A stretch of 59,318 bases of DNA from an uncultured Lachnospiraceae bacterium (GTDB lineage: Bacteria > Bacillota > Clostridia > Lachnospirales > Lachnospiraceae): NCBI GenBank assembly GCA_949051815.1, contig CARQVR010000014.1:1-59318 (forward strand), in the 5' to 3' direction. This document shows, piece by piece, positions 17,402 through 26,917 of this stretch (within the stretch, counting starts at the first letter, position 1; every line of letters begins with the position of its first letter). A program made the translations under genes and the position numbers. The notes beneath the pieces are model-generated. The model was not told the origin of the DNA, did no database searches, and was given only the letters and a program-made list of their open reading frames with translations.

Positions 17402-18907
17402 ATGTTATTTAATACGCCGCAATATATTATTTTCCTGCCAATCGTGGTTTTGGTCTACTATGCCATGCCCGGACGCGCAAGATATATATGGCTGCTTTTT
17501 ACAAGTTACTATTTCTATATGCAATGGAATCCGGTGTATGTTCTGTTACTTTTTTTGTGCACCTTTTTGACATATTTCTGTGGAAGATTCATGGAAAGTC
17601 TTTCAGGCGCAGGAAAGAAAAAGGCGTGCTTCGCGATTTGCATTTTGGTGAATCTTGGCATTCTGGGTTTCTTCAAATATATTCAATTTGGCGTTTCCAT
17701 ATTAAACCGCCTGCTGTCATTTATTCATGTCGGAGAGGTTAGCCGGGAATTTGACATTTTGCTTCCTGTCGGTATTTCTTTTTATACGCTGCAGGCGCTT
17801 GGCTATCTGATCGACGTGTACCGTGGGGATATCTATGCGGAAAAAAATTTTCTGAGATATGCGCTCTTTGTATCCTTTTTTCCGCAGCTTGTGGCGGGAC
17901 CGATCGAGCGGTCGAAAAACCTGCTGGTACAGCTAAACAGGCCGCAGCCCTTTTCCTATGAAAACGTAAGAAAGGGTGCACTGCTTGTATTGTACGGTCT
18001 GTTTTTGAAGATGGTAATTGCGGACAGGGCGGCGGTTCTTGTGGACACCGTGTATCAGGAAAGCGCTGTATATCCGGGATTTTATGTGGCGGCAGCCACG
18101 CTCTTTTTTTCCATACAGATATACTGTGACTTTTACGGGTATTCCACGATCGCGAGAGGATCCGCAATGATTATGGGCATATACCTGATGGAAAACTTCA
18201 ACGCGCCGTATTATTCCAAAAGCGTGAAGGAGTTCTGGCGCAGATGGCATATCTCCCTTTCAGGGTGGTTTCGCGATTACCTGTATATTCCTCTTGGCGG
18301 AAACAGAGGGGGATGGTTGCGCAGGCAGAGAAATATTCTGGCGGTATTTACGGTCAGCGGTCTGTGGCACGGCGCATCTTTCGCCTTTGTCTTCTGGGGA
18401 CTTTTGAACGGCATTTATCAGGTGACAGAGGATGCGGCGGGGACCATAAAAGGATGGGCCGGCAAGTACGCTGGGAAATGGGAGAAAATACTCGGGAAAC
18501 GGGAAGAAAAGCCGGAGAGCATGTTTAGTAAATCTCTGTTTCAGACGCTCAGAACGTTTCTTCTGGTGTCCTTTGCATGGCTTTTCTTTCGCGCCGGAGG
18601 AATGAGCAGGGCGCTGGAAATATTAAGGAATATGTTTCGCGGAAACAACTGGACGATTCTCTTTGACGGTTCTTTGTATGAGCTGGGTGTGGCAGGAAAT
18701 GAGATGAATGTACTTCTGGCATCCATTTTGCTTTTGTTTGCAGTGGATTATCATAAGTACCGGGGCAGGGATGTGGCGGATTTGTTTTTGAAGCAGGGCT
18801 GGTGGTTCAGGGTAAGCGGAATTATGCTGCTTTTGTTTACCATTTTGCTGTACGGATGTTACGGCGAACTGTACGATATCCAGCAGTTTATCTATTTCCA
18901 GTTTTAG
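17402..18907 (+). CDS. MBOAT-family O-acyltransferase (AlgI/DltB-like)
   Basis: 501-residue polytopic membrane protein with about ten hydrophobic segments. The opening MLFNTPQYIIFLPIVVLVYY and the blocks GISFYTLQALGYLIDVYRGD, FPQLVAGPIERSKNLL and EFWRRWHISLSGWFRDYLYI are typical of AlgI-like members. The catalytic histidine is in VSGLWHGASF. Such enzymes pass acyl groups across the membrane to a secreted polymer, assisted by an SGNH partner, here the gene just upstream. AAGAGG precedes ATG 17402. No dltA or dltC is nearby, so polysaccharide acylation is more likely than teichoic acid alanylation. A bidirectional terminator follows. Confidence 0.95.
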   Translation: MLFNTPQYIIFLPIVVLVYYAMPGRARYIWLLFTSYYFYMQWNPVYVLLLFLCTFLTYFCGRFMESLSGAGKKKACFAICILVNLGILGFFKYIQFGVSILNRLLSFIHVGEVSREFDILLPVGISFYTLQALGYLIDVYRGDIYAEKNFLRYALFVSFFPQLVAGPIERSKNLLVQLNRPQPFSYENVRKGALLVLYGLFLKMVIADRAAVLVDTVYQESAVYPGFYVAAATLFFSIQIYCDFYGYSTIARGSAMIMGIYLMENFNAPYYSKSVKEFWRRWHISLSGWFRDYLYIPLGGNRGGWLRRQRNILAVFTVSGLWHGASFAFVFWGLLNGIYQVTEDAAGTIKGWAGKYAGKWEKILGKREEKPESMFSKSLFQTLRTFLLVSFAWLFFRAGGMSRALEILRNMFRGNNWTILFDGSLYELGVAGNEMNVLLASILLLFAVDYHKYRGRDVADLFLKQGWWFRVSGIMLLLFTILLYGCYGELYDIQQFIYFQF

Positions 18908-18937
18908 CGTGTTTTCCTAATCTGTCAGAATTAAAAT

Positions 18938-18971
18938 AAAAGCTGCCGCAGGATCACAAACGGCAGCTTTT
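18938..18971. terminator. bidirectional terminator between MBOAT gene and PRPP-synthetase-like gene
   Basis: AAAAGCTGCCG pairs with CGGCAGCTTTT around 12 bases. A-tract on one side and T-tract on the other serve both convergent transcription units. Confidence 0.85.
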
Positions 18972-19025
18972 CATATGCACATTTCATGGATGGAAGACGT
19001 GGCATCCTGCGGTTTCGGGCTTCGC

Positions 19026-20213
19026 TTATATCAGCTCTCCCGCATGATACCTGGTCACAATCGACTGGATACGCTCCACAGGATTCAGAAGATCGCTGAT
19101 GGAGGCGTCGTGATTGAGTGTGTCTATGATATAAGCGATATATTTGCTCATATCGCAGTCGATATACCATTCCCGGCTAAGAAGTTCCGGTGTCTGGTAG
19201 ATCAGATTCGTGGTCAGGACACGGCAGATGGTGCCCTCCTCGTAAGCCTTATCAAAGCGGTCCAGCCCGGCGGTAAAAAGACCGAAGGTGGAAAAGACGA
19301 AAATTTTCCCGGCCTTTCGTTCCTTTAAGGCGGCCGCCACTTCCAGCACACTTTCGCCGGAGGAAATCATGTCGTCAATGATAATCATATCTTTGTTTTC
19401 TATGTTGCTGCCGAGAAATTCATGGGCGATGATCGGGTTTCTCCCGTTGACGATACGGGTGTAGTCACGACGCTTGTAGAACATACCCATATCCAGACCA
19501 AGTACGTTGGCGATATAGATAGCCCTGCTCATGCCGCCCTCGTCCGGACTGATCACCATCATATGATCGTTGTCGATCTGCAAATCCTTTACATGGGTCA
19601 GAAGTCCCTTGATAAACTGGTAGGCGGGCTGCACTGTCTCAAAGCCGTGCAGGGGGATGGCGTTTTGTACGCGGGGATCGTGTGCGTCAAAGGTGATGAT
19701 GTTATCCACGCCCATGCTCACCATTTCCTGAAGCGCAAGAGCACAGTCCAGAGACTCCCTCGCGGCACGCTTGTGCTGCCTGCTCTCATAGAGAAAAGGC
19801 ATAATGACGGTAATGCGTCTCGCCTTGCCGCCCACAGCCGCGATAATGCGCTTTAAATCCTGATAATGATCGTCGGGAGACATATGGTTTTCATGGCCGC
19901 AAAGAGAGTAGGTGAGACTGTAGTTGGCCACATCCACCATCAGATACAGATCGGTGCCGCGCACAGATTCTTTGATGACGCCTTTTCCCTCGCCGGAACC
20001 AAACCGGGGGACTGCCGCGTCCAGGATATAGGTATCGCGCTGATAGCCGGAGAAGGCAAGAGAGTCCTTGTGCTCGCTTTCCCGCTCCGTGCGCCATTTC
20101 ACCAGGTAGTAGTCAACCTTTTCGCCAAGCGTGCGGCAGCCTTTCAGGGGAATCATCCCCAGAGAGCCGACAGGTATGGTTTCCAGATTCCGTTTCTCTT
20201 CGCGTCTGTTCAT
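19026..20213 (-). CDS. prs: ribose-phosphate pyrophosphokinase family protein
   Basis: 395 residues, longer than the usual ~315-residue PRPP synthetase. It would make PRPP from ribose 5-phosphate and ATP for nucleotide, histidine and tryptophan synthesis. Seen are the VIMPFLYESRQHKRAARESL stretch corresponding to the family's ATP and catalytic loop region, DAHDPRVQNAIPL, SPDEGGMSRA, and the PRPP-binding loop MIIIDDMISSGESV. AAAGGAAAGG before ATG 20213 sets the start; the frame extends 23 codons further upstream but would run into dnaC. It differs enough from standard PrsA that a distinct subgroup is likely, so the symbol is tentative. It is 17 bases downstream of dnaC. Confidence 0.85.
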   Translation of the reverse strand: MNRREEKRNLETIPVGSLGMIPLKGCRTLGEKVDYYLVKWRTERESEHKDSLAFSGYQRDTYILDAAVPRFGSGEGKGVIKESVRGTDLYLMVDVANYSLTYSLCGHENHMSPDDHYQDLKRIIAAVGGKARRITVIMPFLYESRQHKRAARESLDCALALQEMVSMGVDNIITFDAHDPRVQNAIPLHGFETVQPAYQFIKGLLTHVKDLQIDNDHMMVISPDEGGMSRAIYIANVLGLDMGMFYKRRDYTRIVNGRNPIIAHEFLGSNIENKDMIIIDDMISSGESVLEVAAALKERKAGKIFVFSTFGLFTAGLDRFDKAYEEGTICRVLTTNLIYQTPELLSREWYIDCDMSKYIAYIIDTLNHDASISDLLNPVERIQSIVTRYHAGELI

Positions 20214-20230
20214 AGAAAGATTCCTTTCCT

Positions 20231-21193
20231 TTAGGTTCTTGTCATTTTGTACATTCGGATATCTTCCCCAGCGAGTCTGCAAACTTCAAAATTGCTTGTG
20301 ATACGGGAAAAAATACGATCAGAATAGCGGTCCCGTAATTCTGCCAGAGAAAAATTAGTAGATATCAGGGTAGATTTCTTGCCGAGATGCCTTTCGTTCA
20401 AGAGAGAAAAGAGCTGGGATGAGGTGAACTGGTTGGTCAGCTCCGTCCCGAGGTCGTCGATGATAAGCAGATCGCACCGATAGAGATCGGAGTAGGTGTT
20501 TTGTCGTTCATCCCTGCTTTTGACGTTAAAGGATACGCTCGACAATAAATCAAACAGGCCTGCCGCGCCAAAATAGATCACGGAATATCCCTGATCCATC
20601 AATTCTTTTGCGACACAGCCGGAGAGAAATGATTTACCCGTTCCTACTGTACCATAAAAAAAGAGATTCCGGTAGTCTGAATTAAAATTTTTGATAAAAC
20701 TATGGCAGGTTTCAACGGCGTGCCGGAAAAGAGCCAGAGCTTCTCCCGCGTAATATTCGTAAGAAAGCAGACTGAAATTATTGCGCTTTAGCATGTCCTG
20801 TATGCCCGACTGCTCATAGAGCAGAGAGATTTCTGCCTGCCTCAGACAGTGACACTTTTCCCGCTCGATATAGCCGGTATCGCGGCAGTCAGGGCAGGAA
20901 AAAAGCGGTTCCAGATAATCGGCCGGAAGCCCTGCGTCAAACAGAAGCTGCTTTTTTTGTTCTTTCAGGGCGGCGAGATTTTCCCGCAGTCTTGAAAGAG
21001 CGGTGTCATCCCCGAGGAGAAGTTTCTTTCCCTGTCCGACGGAAAGGGAAGCAGTCTCGTCCTCCAGTTCCCGGTACCCGGGGATATGAGAATATACATA
21101 GCCGCGTCTGCGCTCTGTCTCCAGACGGTTCTGCCGTTGCTTTTCTTCGTATTGCCGGAAAATCCGGTCGTATTGCGGGTTTGTTAATGGCAC
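20231..21193 (-). CDS. dnaC: DnaC/DnaI-type replicative helicase loader
   Basis: 320-residue AAA+ ATPase expected to load the replicative DNA helicase. The N-terminal helical part is followed by a zinc-binding knuckle (CPDCRDTGYIEREKCHC). The ATPase core has Walker A FYGTVGTGKSFL, Walker B DLLIIDDLGTEL, a sensor I region (TLISTNFS) and an arginine-finger region (RIFSRITSN). The start is GTG at 21193 with AAGGAG 7 bases upstream. It lies 47 bases downstream of the DnaD-type gene in the same direction, a pairing typical of Clostridia. Confidence 0.93.
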   Translation of the reverse strand: MPLTNPQYDRIFRQYEEKQRQNRLETERRRGYVYSHIPGYRELEDETASLSVGQGKKLLLGDDTALSRLRENLAALKEQKKQLLFDAGLPADYLEPLFSCPDCRDTGYIEREKCHCLRQAEISLLYEQSGIQDMLKRNNFSLLSYEYYAGEALALFRHAVETCHSFIKNFNSDYRNLFFYGTVGTGKSFLSGCVAKELMDQGYSVIYFGAAGLFDLLSSVSFNVKSRDERQNTYSDLYRCDLLIIDDLGTELTNQFTSSQLFSLLNERHLGKKSTLISTNFSLAELRDRYSDRIFSRITSNFEVCRLAGEDIRMYKMTRT

Positions 21194-21240
21194 GGTGTCT
21201 CCTTTTTATTTTCCACGATTTTTATGAAACCGGATTAAGC

Positions 21241-22353
21241 TCAATTAGTCAGAATTTCTTTCTCCAATGCCTGCTGAATGGCCTCAAAATCATAGTCATG
21301 CTGTGTAAACTGGTTAAATTTGTTGGTGGACATGGCCGAACGGCCTGTTTTGCTCCGGCGGTGATTTTCGTCAAGGGATTTGATATCGCCCTTGTGGTGC
21401 ACGCCGGCCTTGTGCCAGCTCGTCAGGATGCTGTCCGCATATTCAAACCGGTGGCTGTCCGTGGCAAGCACCGTGCGCTCGCAGGCGGTGAGAATCACAT
21501 CGTTTTCAAAGCCGTAGAGCTTACGCCAGCGGTCGATGTAGGAAACCTCCGTCTCTGTGGGAATATTGTTTTTCCCGAGGGCGCGCATGATTTCGTAAAT
21601 GTCCTTATCATATTTTCCGGACAGGGAAGCGGCCTGCTTCTGCGTGGTAATGCCCTGTTCGGCCCAGCTTATGGCCACTTTTTCTATGTAGCGCAGATCT
21701 CTCTTGCCGCGGTCGACGCAGTACTGGATCAGGTAATCTGTCAGATCCTCGGAGAATCCCAGCTTGTCCATGATGAAAAGTATGGTGCGCATATCGTTTG
21801 CGCTCAAAGGTTTTTTCAGGTACTGCTCCGCCACAAAAAGAAGCCTTGCGGTATCTTCATCCGCCTTAAAGTCGCGGAGCTGATCTGCCGTGTAATGCGG
21901 CTTCTCTACGGAAAACGGCTGCGTCTGCGGCTGTGCGGGCGCTGCCGCGTTCACGGAAGGATAAGCAACCGTCCGGGCAGGCGAAGACACAGACGTAAAA
22001 GGCGCCGTCACGCTCGGATAAGTGGCCATGACAGAGCTGGCCGGAACCGGAGCGGAGGTGTTGGAATCCATCAGATGAATGCCGGTAATATTTTTATGAC
22101 CGTCGTAGTCAAGAATGAGAAGGCGGTTCCGCTCCCAATATTTGAGGGCGCGGACCACGTCCTTTTCCGTGTAGTTGAATTTATCGGCGATATCGCCGAT
22201 GCTGGTGTCGAGTCTGGCGCTCATCATGCGGATCAGATAAAGGTAGATCTTTAGCTGCGCATCGTTGGCGGCCTGCATGTACTCGTCAATAAAACGGTTT
22301 GAAATAACCGTAGAATCCGTGTAGTTGTCCTGATAAATTGTCAAAAACCCCAT
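21241..22353 (-). CDS. dnaD: DnaD-domain replication initiation protein
   Basis: 370 residues. The N-terminal winged-helix part (about 1-95: ISNRFIDEYMQAANDAQLKI, DKFNYTEKDVVRALKYWERN) resembles DnaD. A low-complexity Ala/Pro/Ser/Thr linker follows (about 95-150), then DnaD-like C-terminal domains (LRDFKADEDTARLLFVAEQY; DYLIQYCVDRGKRDLRYIEK; WRKLYGFENDVILTACERTV). The predicted role is remodelling DNA at initiation or restart and helping the helicase loader encoded next. The upstream spacer is rich in DnaA-box-like sites. The gene symbol reflects the domain rather than proven orthology. Confidence 0.88.
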   Translation of the reverse strand: MGFLTIYQDNYTDSTVISNRFIDEYMQAANDAQLKIYLYLIRMMSARLDTSIGDIADKFNYTEKDVVRALKYWERNRLLILDYDGHKNITGIHLMDSNTSAPVPASSVMATYPSVTAPFTSVSSPARTVAYPSVNAAAPAQPQTQPFSVEKPHYTADQLRDFKADEDTARLLFVAEQYLKKPLSANDMRTILFIMDKLGFSEDLTDYLIQYCVDRGKRDLRYIEKVAISWAEQGITTQKQAASLSGKYDKDIYEIMRALGKNNIPTETEVSYIDRWRKLYGFENDVILTACERTVLATDSHRFEYADSILTSWHKAGVHHKGDIKSLDENHRRSKTGRSAMSTNKFNQFTQHDYDFEAIQQALEKEILTN

Positions 22354-22524
22354 TTTATACCCCTATATAACCCCTATATTAGAAAACTGGTGCCGCGCAG
22401 GCAGACTACTGCTCGTATCATTTGCCGCGCGCATTTATGAGTATAACATTTGTTTTTGCGAAAGGAAATGGGCAATCTGTAACAAACGGATATGCGTTTA
22501 CGAATGGCGGGACAACCATTCTTT

Positions 22525-22640
22525 TGTGGATATTGTGGACAAACCGGGAAAACACTATGAAACCGTATGGTTTCTTCCACAAAAATATCCACAGAAAAAA
22601 CGGATTGTCTCAGGTTCTTTTCTGTGGATATTGTGAATAA
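22525..22640. promoter_or_regulatory. cluster of DnaA-box-like sites upstream of dnaD
   Basis: Within 116 bp there are TGTGGATA (22525-22532) followed by TTGTGGAC, TTCCACA (22575-22581), TATCCACA (22586-22593), TGTGGATA (22623-22630) and TGTGAATAA (22632-22640). The last is the complement of TTATTCACA, a full consensus DnaA box. The stretch TGTGGATATTGTG appears twice. The cluster lies in the 287-base spacer between the dnaD start and the murC stop. Binding by DnaA is inferred. Confidence 0.6.
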
Positions 22641-24020
22641 TTATTTCTGTAACAGGTTTTCACCGATTTTTACGATGTCGCCCGCGCCCATAGTTATCAA
22701 CAAATCATCCTTTGTGCAATTTTTCAGAAGATAATTTTCTATCGCCTCAAAGGCAGGGAAGTAGTGGCAGGAGTGCCCGTGGGACCGGATTTCTTCTGCC
22801 AGGGTTTCCGAGCTGATGCCCAGCGTATCCTTTTCTCTGGCGGCGTAGATATCTGCCAGGACGATCTCGTCGGCCAGAGAGAGGGCGGAGGCGAACTCCT
22901 TCAAAAAAGCTTTGGTTCGTGTGTATGTGTGGGGCTGGAATACGCACCAGAGCCTCTTGTGGGGGTACTGTCTGGCAGCGTTTAAGGTGGCGCGGATCTC
23001 CGTGGGGTGATGGGCGTAGTCGTCGATGATGTTGACACCGTTCACCTGCCCCTTATACTCAAAGCGTCTGTCCGTTCCGGTGAAAGCCATAAGACCTGCG
23101 CGGATCACCTCGTCTGAAATGCCGAGAAGATCCGCCAAAGCGATGGCTGCCAGAGCGTTCAGGATATTGTGTTCCCCGTGTACCCGCAGAGAAAACGTGC
23201 GTTCCCTGCCGTTCCCGTCACGCAGGAGGAAGGAGGGATAGCCTGCGTCGTCGTAAGTAATCTGCGATGCGGTATAGTCCCTGCCGGAGGAAAGGCCATA
23301 GGTAATCACGCGGCAGGAAAGACCTTCCGTGAGCTCCCCGCACCGCTCGATATCGCCGTTGATGATCAGGGCGCCGTCCTCCGGGCAAAGGAGCGCAAAA
23401 CGGCGGAAAGAGTTCCTGATATCCGCAAGATCTTTAAAAAAGTCCAGATGGTCTTCTTCTATATTAAGAATGATACCGATTTTCGGAAAGAAACTTAAAA
23501 AGCTGTTTGTGTACTCGCAGGCTTCCGTGACAAAGAGTCTGGACGCGCCCACTCTGATATTGCCGCCGATGGGCCGGTAGATGCCGCCGATGGAAAGGGT
23601 GGGATCCGCTCCGGCATTCAGCAGAATCTGGGAAATCATGGAAGTCGTAGTCGTTTTCCCGTGTGTACCGCTTACGGCGATGGGCGTTTCATAGTTTTTC
23701 ATCATCTGTCCCAAAAGCTCTGCCCGGGTCAGTGTGGGAATGTTTAATTTCTTCGCGGCAAGCAGTTCCGGGTTGTCGCTTTTAATCGCTGCGGTATAGA
23801 CGACAAGGTCAATGTCGCCGGTGAGATTTTCTTCCTTTTGTCCGTAAAAAATCCTGACGCCGCGCTCTTCCAGCATACGGGTCAGATCGGAAGGCGCGCG
23901 GTCGGAACCCGATACCGTAAAGTCTTTGGCCAGAAGAATCTCGGCAAGGCCGCTCATACTGATACCGCCGATTCCGATAAAATAGATGCGGATTGGCTTG
24001 TGAAAATCAATCTGGTACAT
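22641..24020 (-). CDS. murC: UDP-N-acetylmuramate--L-alanine ligase
   Basis: 459 residues, normal length. It adds the first L-alanine to UDP-MurNAc in peptidoglycan precursor synthesis, in the cytoplasm. The N-terminal UDP-binding motif is FIGIGGISMSGLAEIL. The ATP loop GTHGKT is at 118-123. The central LNIEEDHLDFF and the late DDYAHHPTEIRATL are Mur ligase marks. AAAGGGAGA before ATG 24020 fixes the start; an in-frame ATG 60 bases upstream lacks a site. The stop codon abuts the DnaA-box cluster. Confidence 0.97.
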   Translation of the reverse strand: MYQIDFHKPIRIYFIGIGGISMSGLAEILLAKDFTVSGSDRAPSDLTRMLEERGVRIFYGQKEENLTGDIDLVVYTAAIKSDNPELLAAKKLNIPTLTRAELLGQMMKNYETPIAVSGTHGKTTTTSMISQILLNAGADPTLSIGGIYRPIGGNIRVGASRLFVTEACEYTNSFLSFFPKIGIILNIEEDHLDFFKDLADIRNSFRRFALLCPEDGALIINGDIERCGELTEGLSCRVITYGLSSGRDYTASQITYDDAGYPSFLLRDGNGRERTFSLRVHGEHNILNALAAIALADLLGISDEVIRAGLMAFTGTDRRFEYKGQVNGVNIIDDYAHHPTEIRATLNAARQYPHKRLWCVFQPHTYTRTKAFLKEFASALSLADEIVLADIYAAREKDTLGISSETLAEEIRSHGHSCHYFPAFEAIENYLLKNCTKDDLLITMGAGDIVKIGENLLQK

Positions 24021-24051
24021 GGGGTATCTCCCTTTTACAGTTTTTACTAGT

Positions 24052-24080
24052 ATTATACTCATTTCACGGGAAAAAACCAA
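24052..24080 (-). promoter_or_regulatory. promoter of murC
   Basis: Minus-strand TTGGTT (24075-24080), a 17-base spacer and TATAAT (24052-24057), about 30 bases upstream of the murC start. The -10 box is perfect and the -35 box is fair. The rest of the AT-rich spacer to glgC (24081-24315) holds an extended -10-like TGGTATACT (24232-24240) that may serve glgC. Confidence 0.6.
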
Positions 24081-24315
24081 TATAAAGTTAGGAAATGAGA
24101 AAAAACAGGATAATATGTAAAAGTTAACAAAGACATTGAAAAAAGAAATAAAATATTGTATATTATTAATATATCGAAAGGACTAAAAACGGAGAATTCA
24201 TGTAAAATCTATTCAGTTATCAGTCAGCTTGTGGTATACTTTACATATAGCTATGTTTTTGTGATAAATGACGAGGAGATATGAAAATATTATAATGAAA
24301 TAAGAGGTGATAAAG

Positions 24316-25590
24316 ATGGTAAAGAAAGAAATGATTGCCATGCTTTTAGCTGGCGGTCAGGGAAGCAGATTGGGAGTGCTTACGTCGAAGGTGGCCAAGC
24401 CTGCGGTGTCCTTTGGAAGTAAGTACCGGATTATTGACTTCCCGCTCAGCAACTGCATCAATTCAGGCGTTGACACGGTAGGCGTGCTGACGCAGTATCA
24501 GCCCCTCAGGCTGAATACACATATCGGGATCGGCATACCCTGGGATCTGGACAGGAACATAGGCGGCGTTACGGTTCTGCCGCCCTATGAGAAGAGTGCA
24601 AACAGTGAATGGTATACCGGTACGGCGAATGCGATATATCAGAATATCGACTACATGGAGACGTTTAATCCGGACTATGTGCTGATTCTTTCAGGGGATC
24701 ACATTTATAAGATGGATTACGAAGTGATGCTTGATTTCCATAAACAGAACGGTGCGGAAGTGACCATTGCGGTTATGCCGGTTCCGATGGAAGAGGCGAA
24801 GCGTTTCGGTATTATGATTACCGATGAAAACCGCAGGATTACGGATTTTGAGGAGAAGCCGGCGAACCCGCGCAGCAATCTGGCGTCCATGGGTATTTAT
24901 ATCTTTAACTGGAAGACGCTGAAAGAAGCGCTTCTCGCCAACTCGGAACAGCCGGGATTAGACTTCGGAAAGCACCTCATCCCTTACTGCCATAAGAAAG
25001 ATGCGCCGCTTTATGCCTATGAGTTTAACGGGTACTGGAAGGACGTGGGAACGCTGCACTCCTTCTGGGAAGCGAATATGGAGCTGATCGACATTGTGCC
25101 CGAGTTTAACCTCTATGAGGAATACTGGAAGATTTACACGAAGAGCGAGATCCTGCCGCCTCAGTATCTGTCGTCAGACAGTGTGGTTGAGAAGAGTATT
25201 ATCGGCGAAGGCTGCGAAATCTGTGGACAGGTTTACAATTCCGTGATCGGCTGCGGCGTTACCGTCGGGGCAGGCACGGTGATCCGGGACTCCATCGTTA
25301 TGAACCAGACCAGAATCGGGGAAAACTGCGAGCTGTATAAAGCGGTTATCGCGGAGAATGTAGAGATTCAGGACTATGTGAAGCTGGGCATCGGAGACGC
25401 CGTTCCCAATGAGACGGATCCGAACATCTACGACCATGATCTGGTGACGGTAGGCGAGAAGAGCGTGATCCCGAAGGGGATAACCATAGGGAAGAATTCA
25501 GTGGTATTCGGCGTGACGACGCAGGATGATTATACGGACTCTTATCTTCCCAGTGGTAAAACTTTGATTAAGGCAGGTGATAAATCGTGA
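24316..25590 (+). CDS. glgC: glucose-1-phosphate adenylyltransferase, catalytic subunit
   Basis: 424 residues. It makes ADP-glucose from ATP and glucose 1-phosphate for glycogen synthesis. The nucleotide-binding signature is LLAGGQGSRLGVLT. PAVSFGSKYRIIDFPLSNCI, the YRGTA-like YTGTANAIYQN and ILSGDHIYKMDY follow. A left-handed beta-helix C-terminal domain carries hexapeptide repeats (IIGEGCEICGQVYNSVIGCG). AAGAGGTGA supports ATG 24316 rather than GTG 24307. It overlaps glgD by 4 bases. No glycogen synthase or branching enzyme is in the window. Confidence 0.95.
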   Translation: MVKKEMIAMLLAGGQGSRLGVLTSKVAKPAVSFGSKYRIIDFPLSNCINSGVDTVGVLTQYQPLRLNTHIGIGIPWDLDRNIGGVTVLPPYEKSANSEWYTGTANAIYQNIDYMETFNPDYVLILSGDHIYKMDYEVMLDFHKQNGAEVTIAVMPVPMEEAKRFGIMITDENRRITDFEEKPANPRSNLASMGIYIFNWKTLKEALLANSEQPGLDFGKHLIPYCHKKDAPLYAYEFNGYWKDVGTLHSFWEANMELIDIVPEFNLYEEYWKIYTKSEILPPQYLSSDSVVEKSIIGEGCEICGQVYNSVIGCGVTVGAGTVIRDSIVMNQTRIGENCELYKAVIAENVEIQDYVKLGIGDAVPNETDPNIYDHDLVTVGEKSVIPKGITIGKNSVVFGVTTQDDYTDSYLPSGKTLIKAGDKS

Positions 25591-26705
25591 GAGCAATCGG
25601 AATTATCTTAGCAGGTGGTAATAATCACAGGATCAGGCAGTTGACCCAGAAGCGTGCGGTCTGTGCGATGCCCATAGCGGGAAGCTACAGAAGCATCGAC
25701 TTTGCACTCAGTAATATGTCCAATTCCCATATCAATAAGGTGGCTGTGCTCACGCAGTATAATGCGGGCAGCCTGAACGAGCACTTAAGCTCGTCCAAAT
25801 GGTGGGATTTCGGACGTAAGCAGGGCGGCCTGTTTGTGGAGACGCCTGCGGTGACGGCTGAGAGCAATGCCTGGTACCGTGGTACGGCGGACGCGATTGC
25901 GCAGAATCTGTCTTTCTTAAAGAACAGCCATGAGCCATATGTGGTGATTGTTTCCGGCGACTGCGTTTATAAGATGGATTATAACAAGATTCTGGAGTAT
26001 CATATAGAGAAGAAAGCAGATATCACCGTGGTCTGCAAGGATCTTGCGCCGGGCGCCAATGTGGAGCGTTATGGTACGCTTAAGATGAACGAGGACAGCC
26101 GTATCGAGGAGTTTGAGGAGAAGCCGGTAGTGGCTAAGTCCAATACCATTTCCTGCGGTATCTATGTAGTCAGAAGAAGAATGCTGATCGAGATGATCGA
26201 GAAGTGCAGGGAAGAGGACCGCTACGACTTCGTAAAGGATATTCTGATCCGCTACAAGAACCAGAAGAGGATTTTCGGTTATAAGCTGAAAGACTACTGG
26301 AGCAATATCGCTACCGTGGAAGACTATTTCAGAACCAACATGGATTTCCTCAAACCGGAGATCAGGGATTACTTTTTCAAACAGTATCCGGACGTTTATT
26401 CCAAGGTGGACGATCTGCCGCCGGCCAAGTATAATGTGGGCGCCAAGATCAAAAACAGCCTGATATCCAGCGGATGTATCGTTAACGGCACAGTGGAAGA
26501 TTCCGTGATCTTTAAGGAAACTTATATCGGAAGCAATTGCTACATAAAAAATTCCATCATTTTGAATGATGTGTATATAGGCGATAACACACACATCGAG
26601 AACTGCATCGTAGAGAGCAGAGGAACCATCCGTGCGAACTCTTACCATAAGGGAGAAGAGGGGATAGAAATTGTGGTGGAACATAATGACAGATATTCAC
26701 TTTGA
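25587..26705 (+). CDS. glgD: glucose-1-phosphate adenylyltransferase, GlgD subunit
   Basis: 372 residues, partner of GlgC. It keeps the fold but has a changed nucleotide loop (ILAGGNNHRIRQLTQKRAVC in place of GGQGSRL), as in the regulatory or weakly active GlgD subunits of Firmicutes. SGDCVYKMDYNKILEYH and DYWSNIATVEDYFRTNMDFL are typical. A shortened beta-helix end follows. The start is GTG at 25587 with AGGTGA upstream, overlapping the glgC stop, so the two are translationally coupled. A promoter for the next gene overlaps its stop. Confidence 0.93.
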   Translation: MRAIGIILAGGNNHRIRQLTQKRAVCAMPIAGSYRSIDFALSNMSNSHINKVAVLTQYNAGSLNEHLSSSKWWDFGRKQGGLFVETPAVTAESNAWYRGTADAIAQNLSFLKNSHEPYVVIVSGDCVYKMDYNKILEYHIEKKADITVVCKDLAPGANVERYGTLKMNEDSRIEEFEEKPVVAKSNTISCGIYVVRRRMLIEMIEKCREEDRYDFVKDILIRYKNQKRIFGYKLKDYWSNIATVEDYFRTNMDFLKPEIRDYFFKQYPDVYSKVDDLPPAKYNVGAKIKNSLISSGCIVNGTVEDSVIFKETYIGSNCYIKNSIILNDVYIGDNTHIENCIVESRGTIRANSYHKGEEGIEIVVEHNDRYSL

Positions 26706-26730
26706 CCAAACGGATAATTTGTGTTATGAT
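26702..26730 (+). promoter_or_regulatory. sigma-A-type promoter upstream of spoVG
   Basis: TTGACC (26702-26707), a 17-base spacer and TATGAT (26725-26730), overlapping the glgD stop. The leader of roughly 180 bases contains a hairpin ACCGGT-N9-ACCGGT (26871-26891 area) before the spoVG ribosome site. A second TTGACA-like box lies at about 26744. No clear sigma-H promoter was seen. Confidence 0.6.
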
Positions 26731-26917
26731 AGGCAGGATATGTGTTGACAGGGATGAGGGGTGATTGCTAAGAAGGTGTAAGTTGTCTGTAACAGGGGCA
26801 TAATTTAGTTAAATGTTTATTACAAGCTACGTGGCTTGATGAGTATGACTTGTGTAGAAAGCTTGTGAAAACCGGTAGATTCCGAACCGGTATCATATGA
26901 TAAGGAGGCTGAGCTTC

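Noticed and set aside
22354..22640. The DnaA-box cluster as the chromosomal origin
   Set aside because: dnaA, dnaN and recF are not here and no unwinding-type repeat array is seen. A regulatory or titration site is the safer reading.
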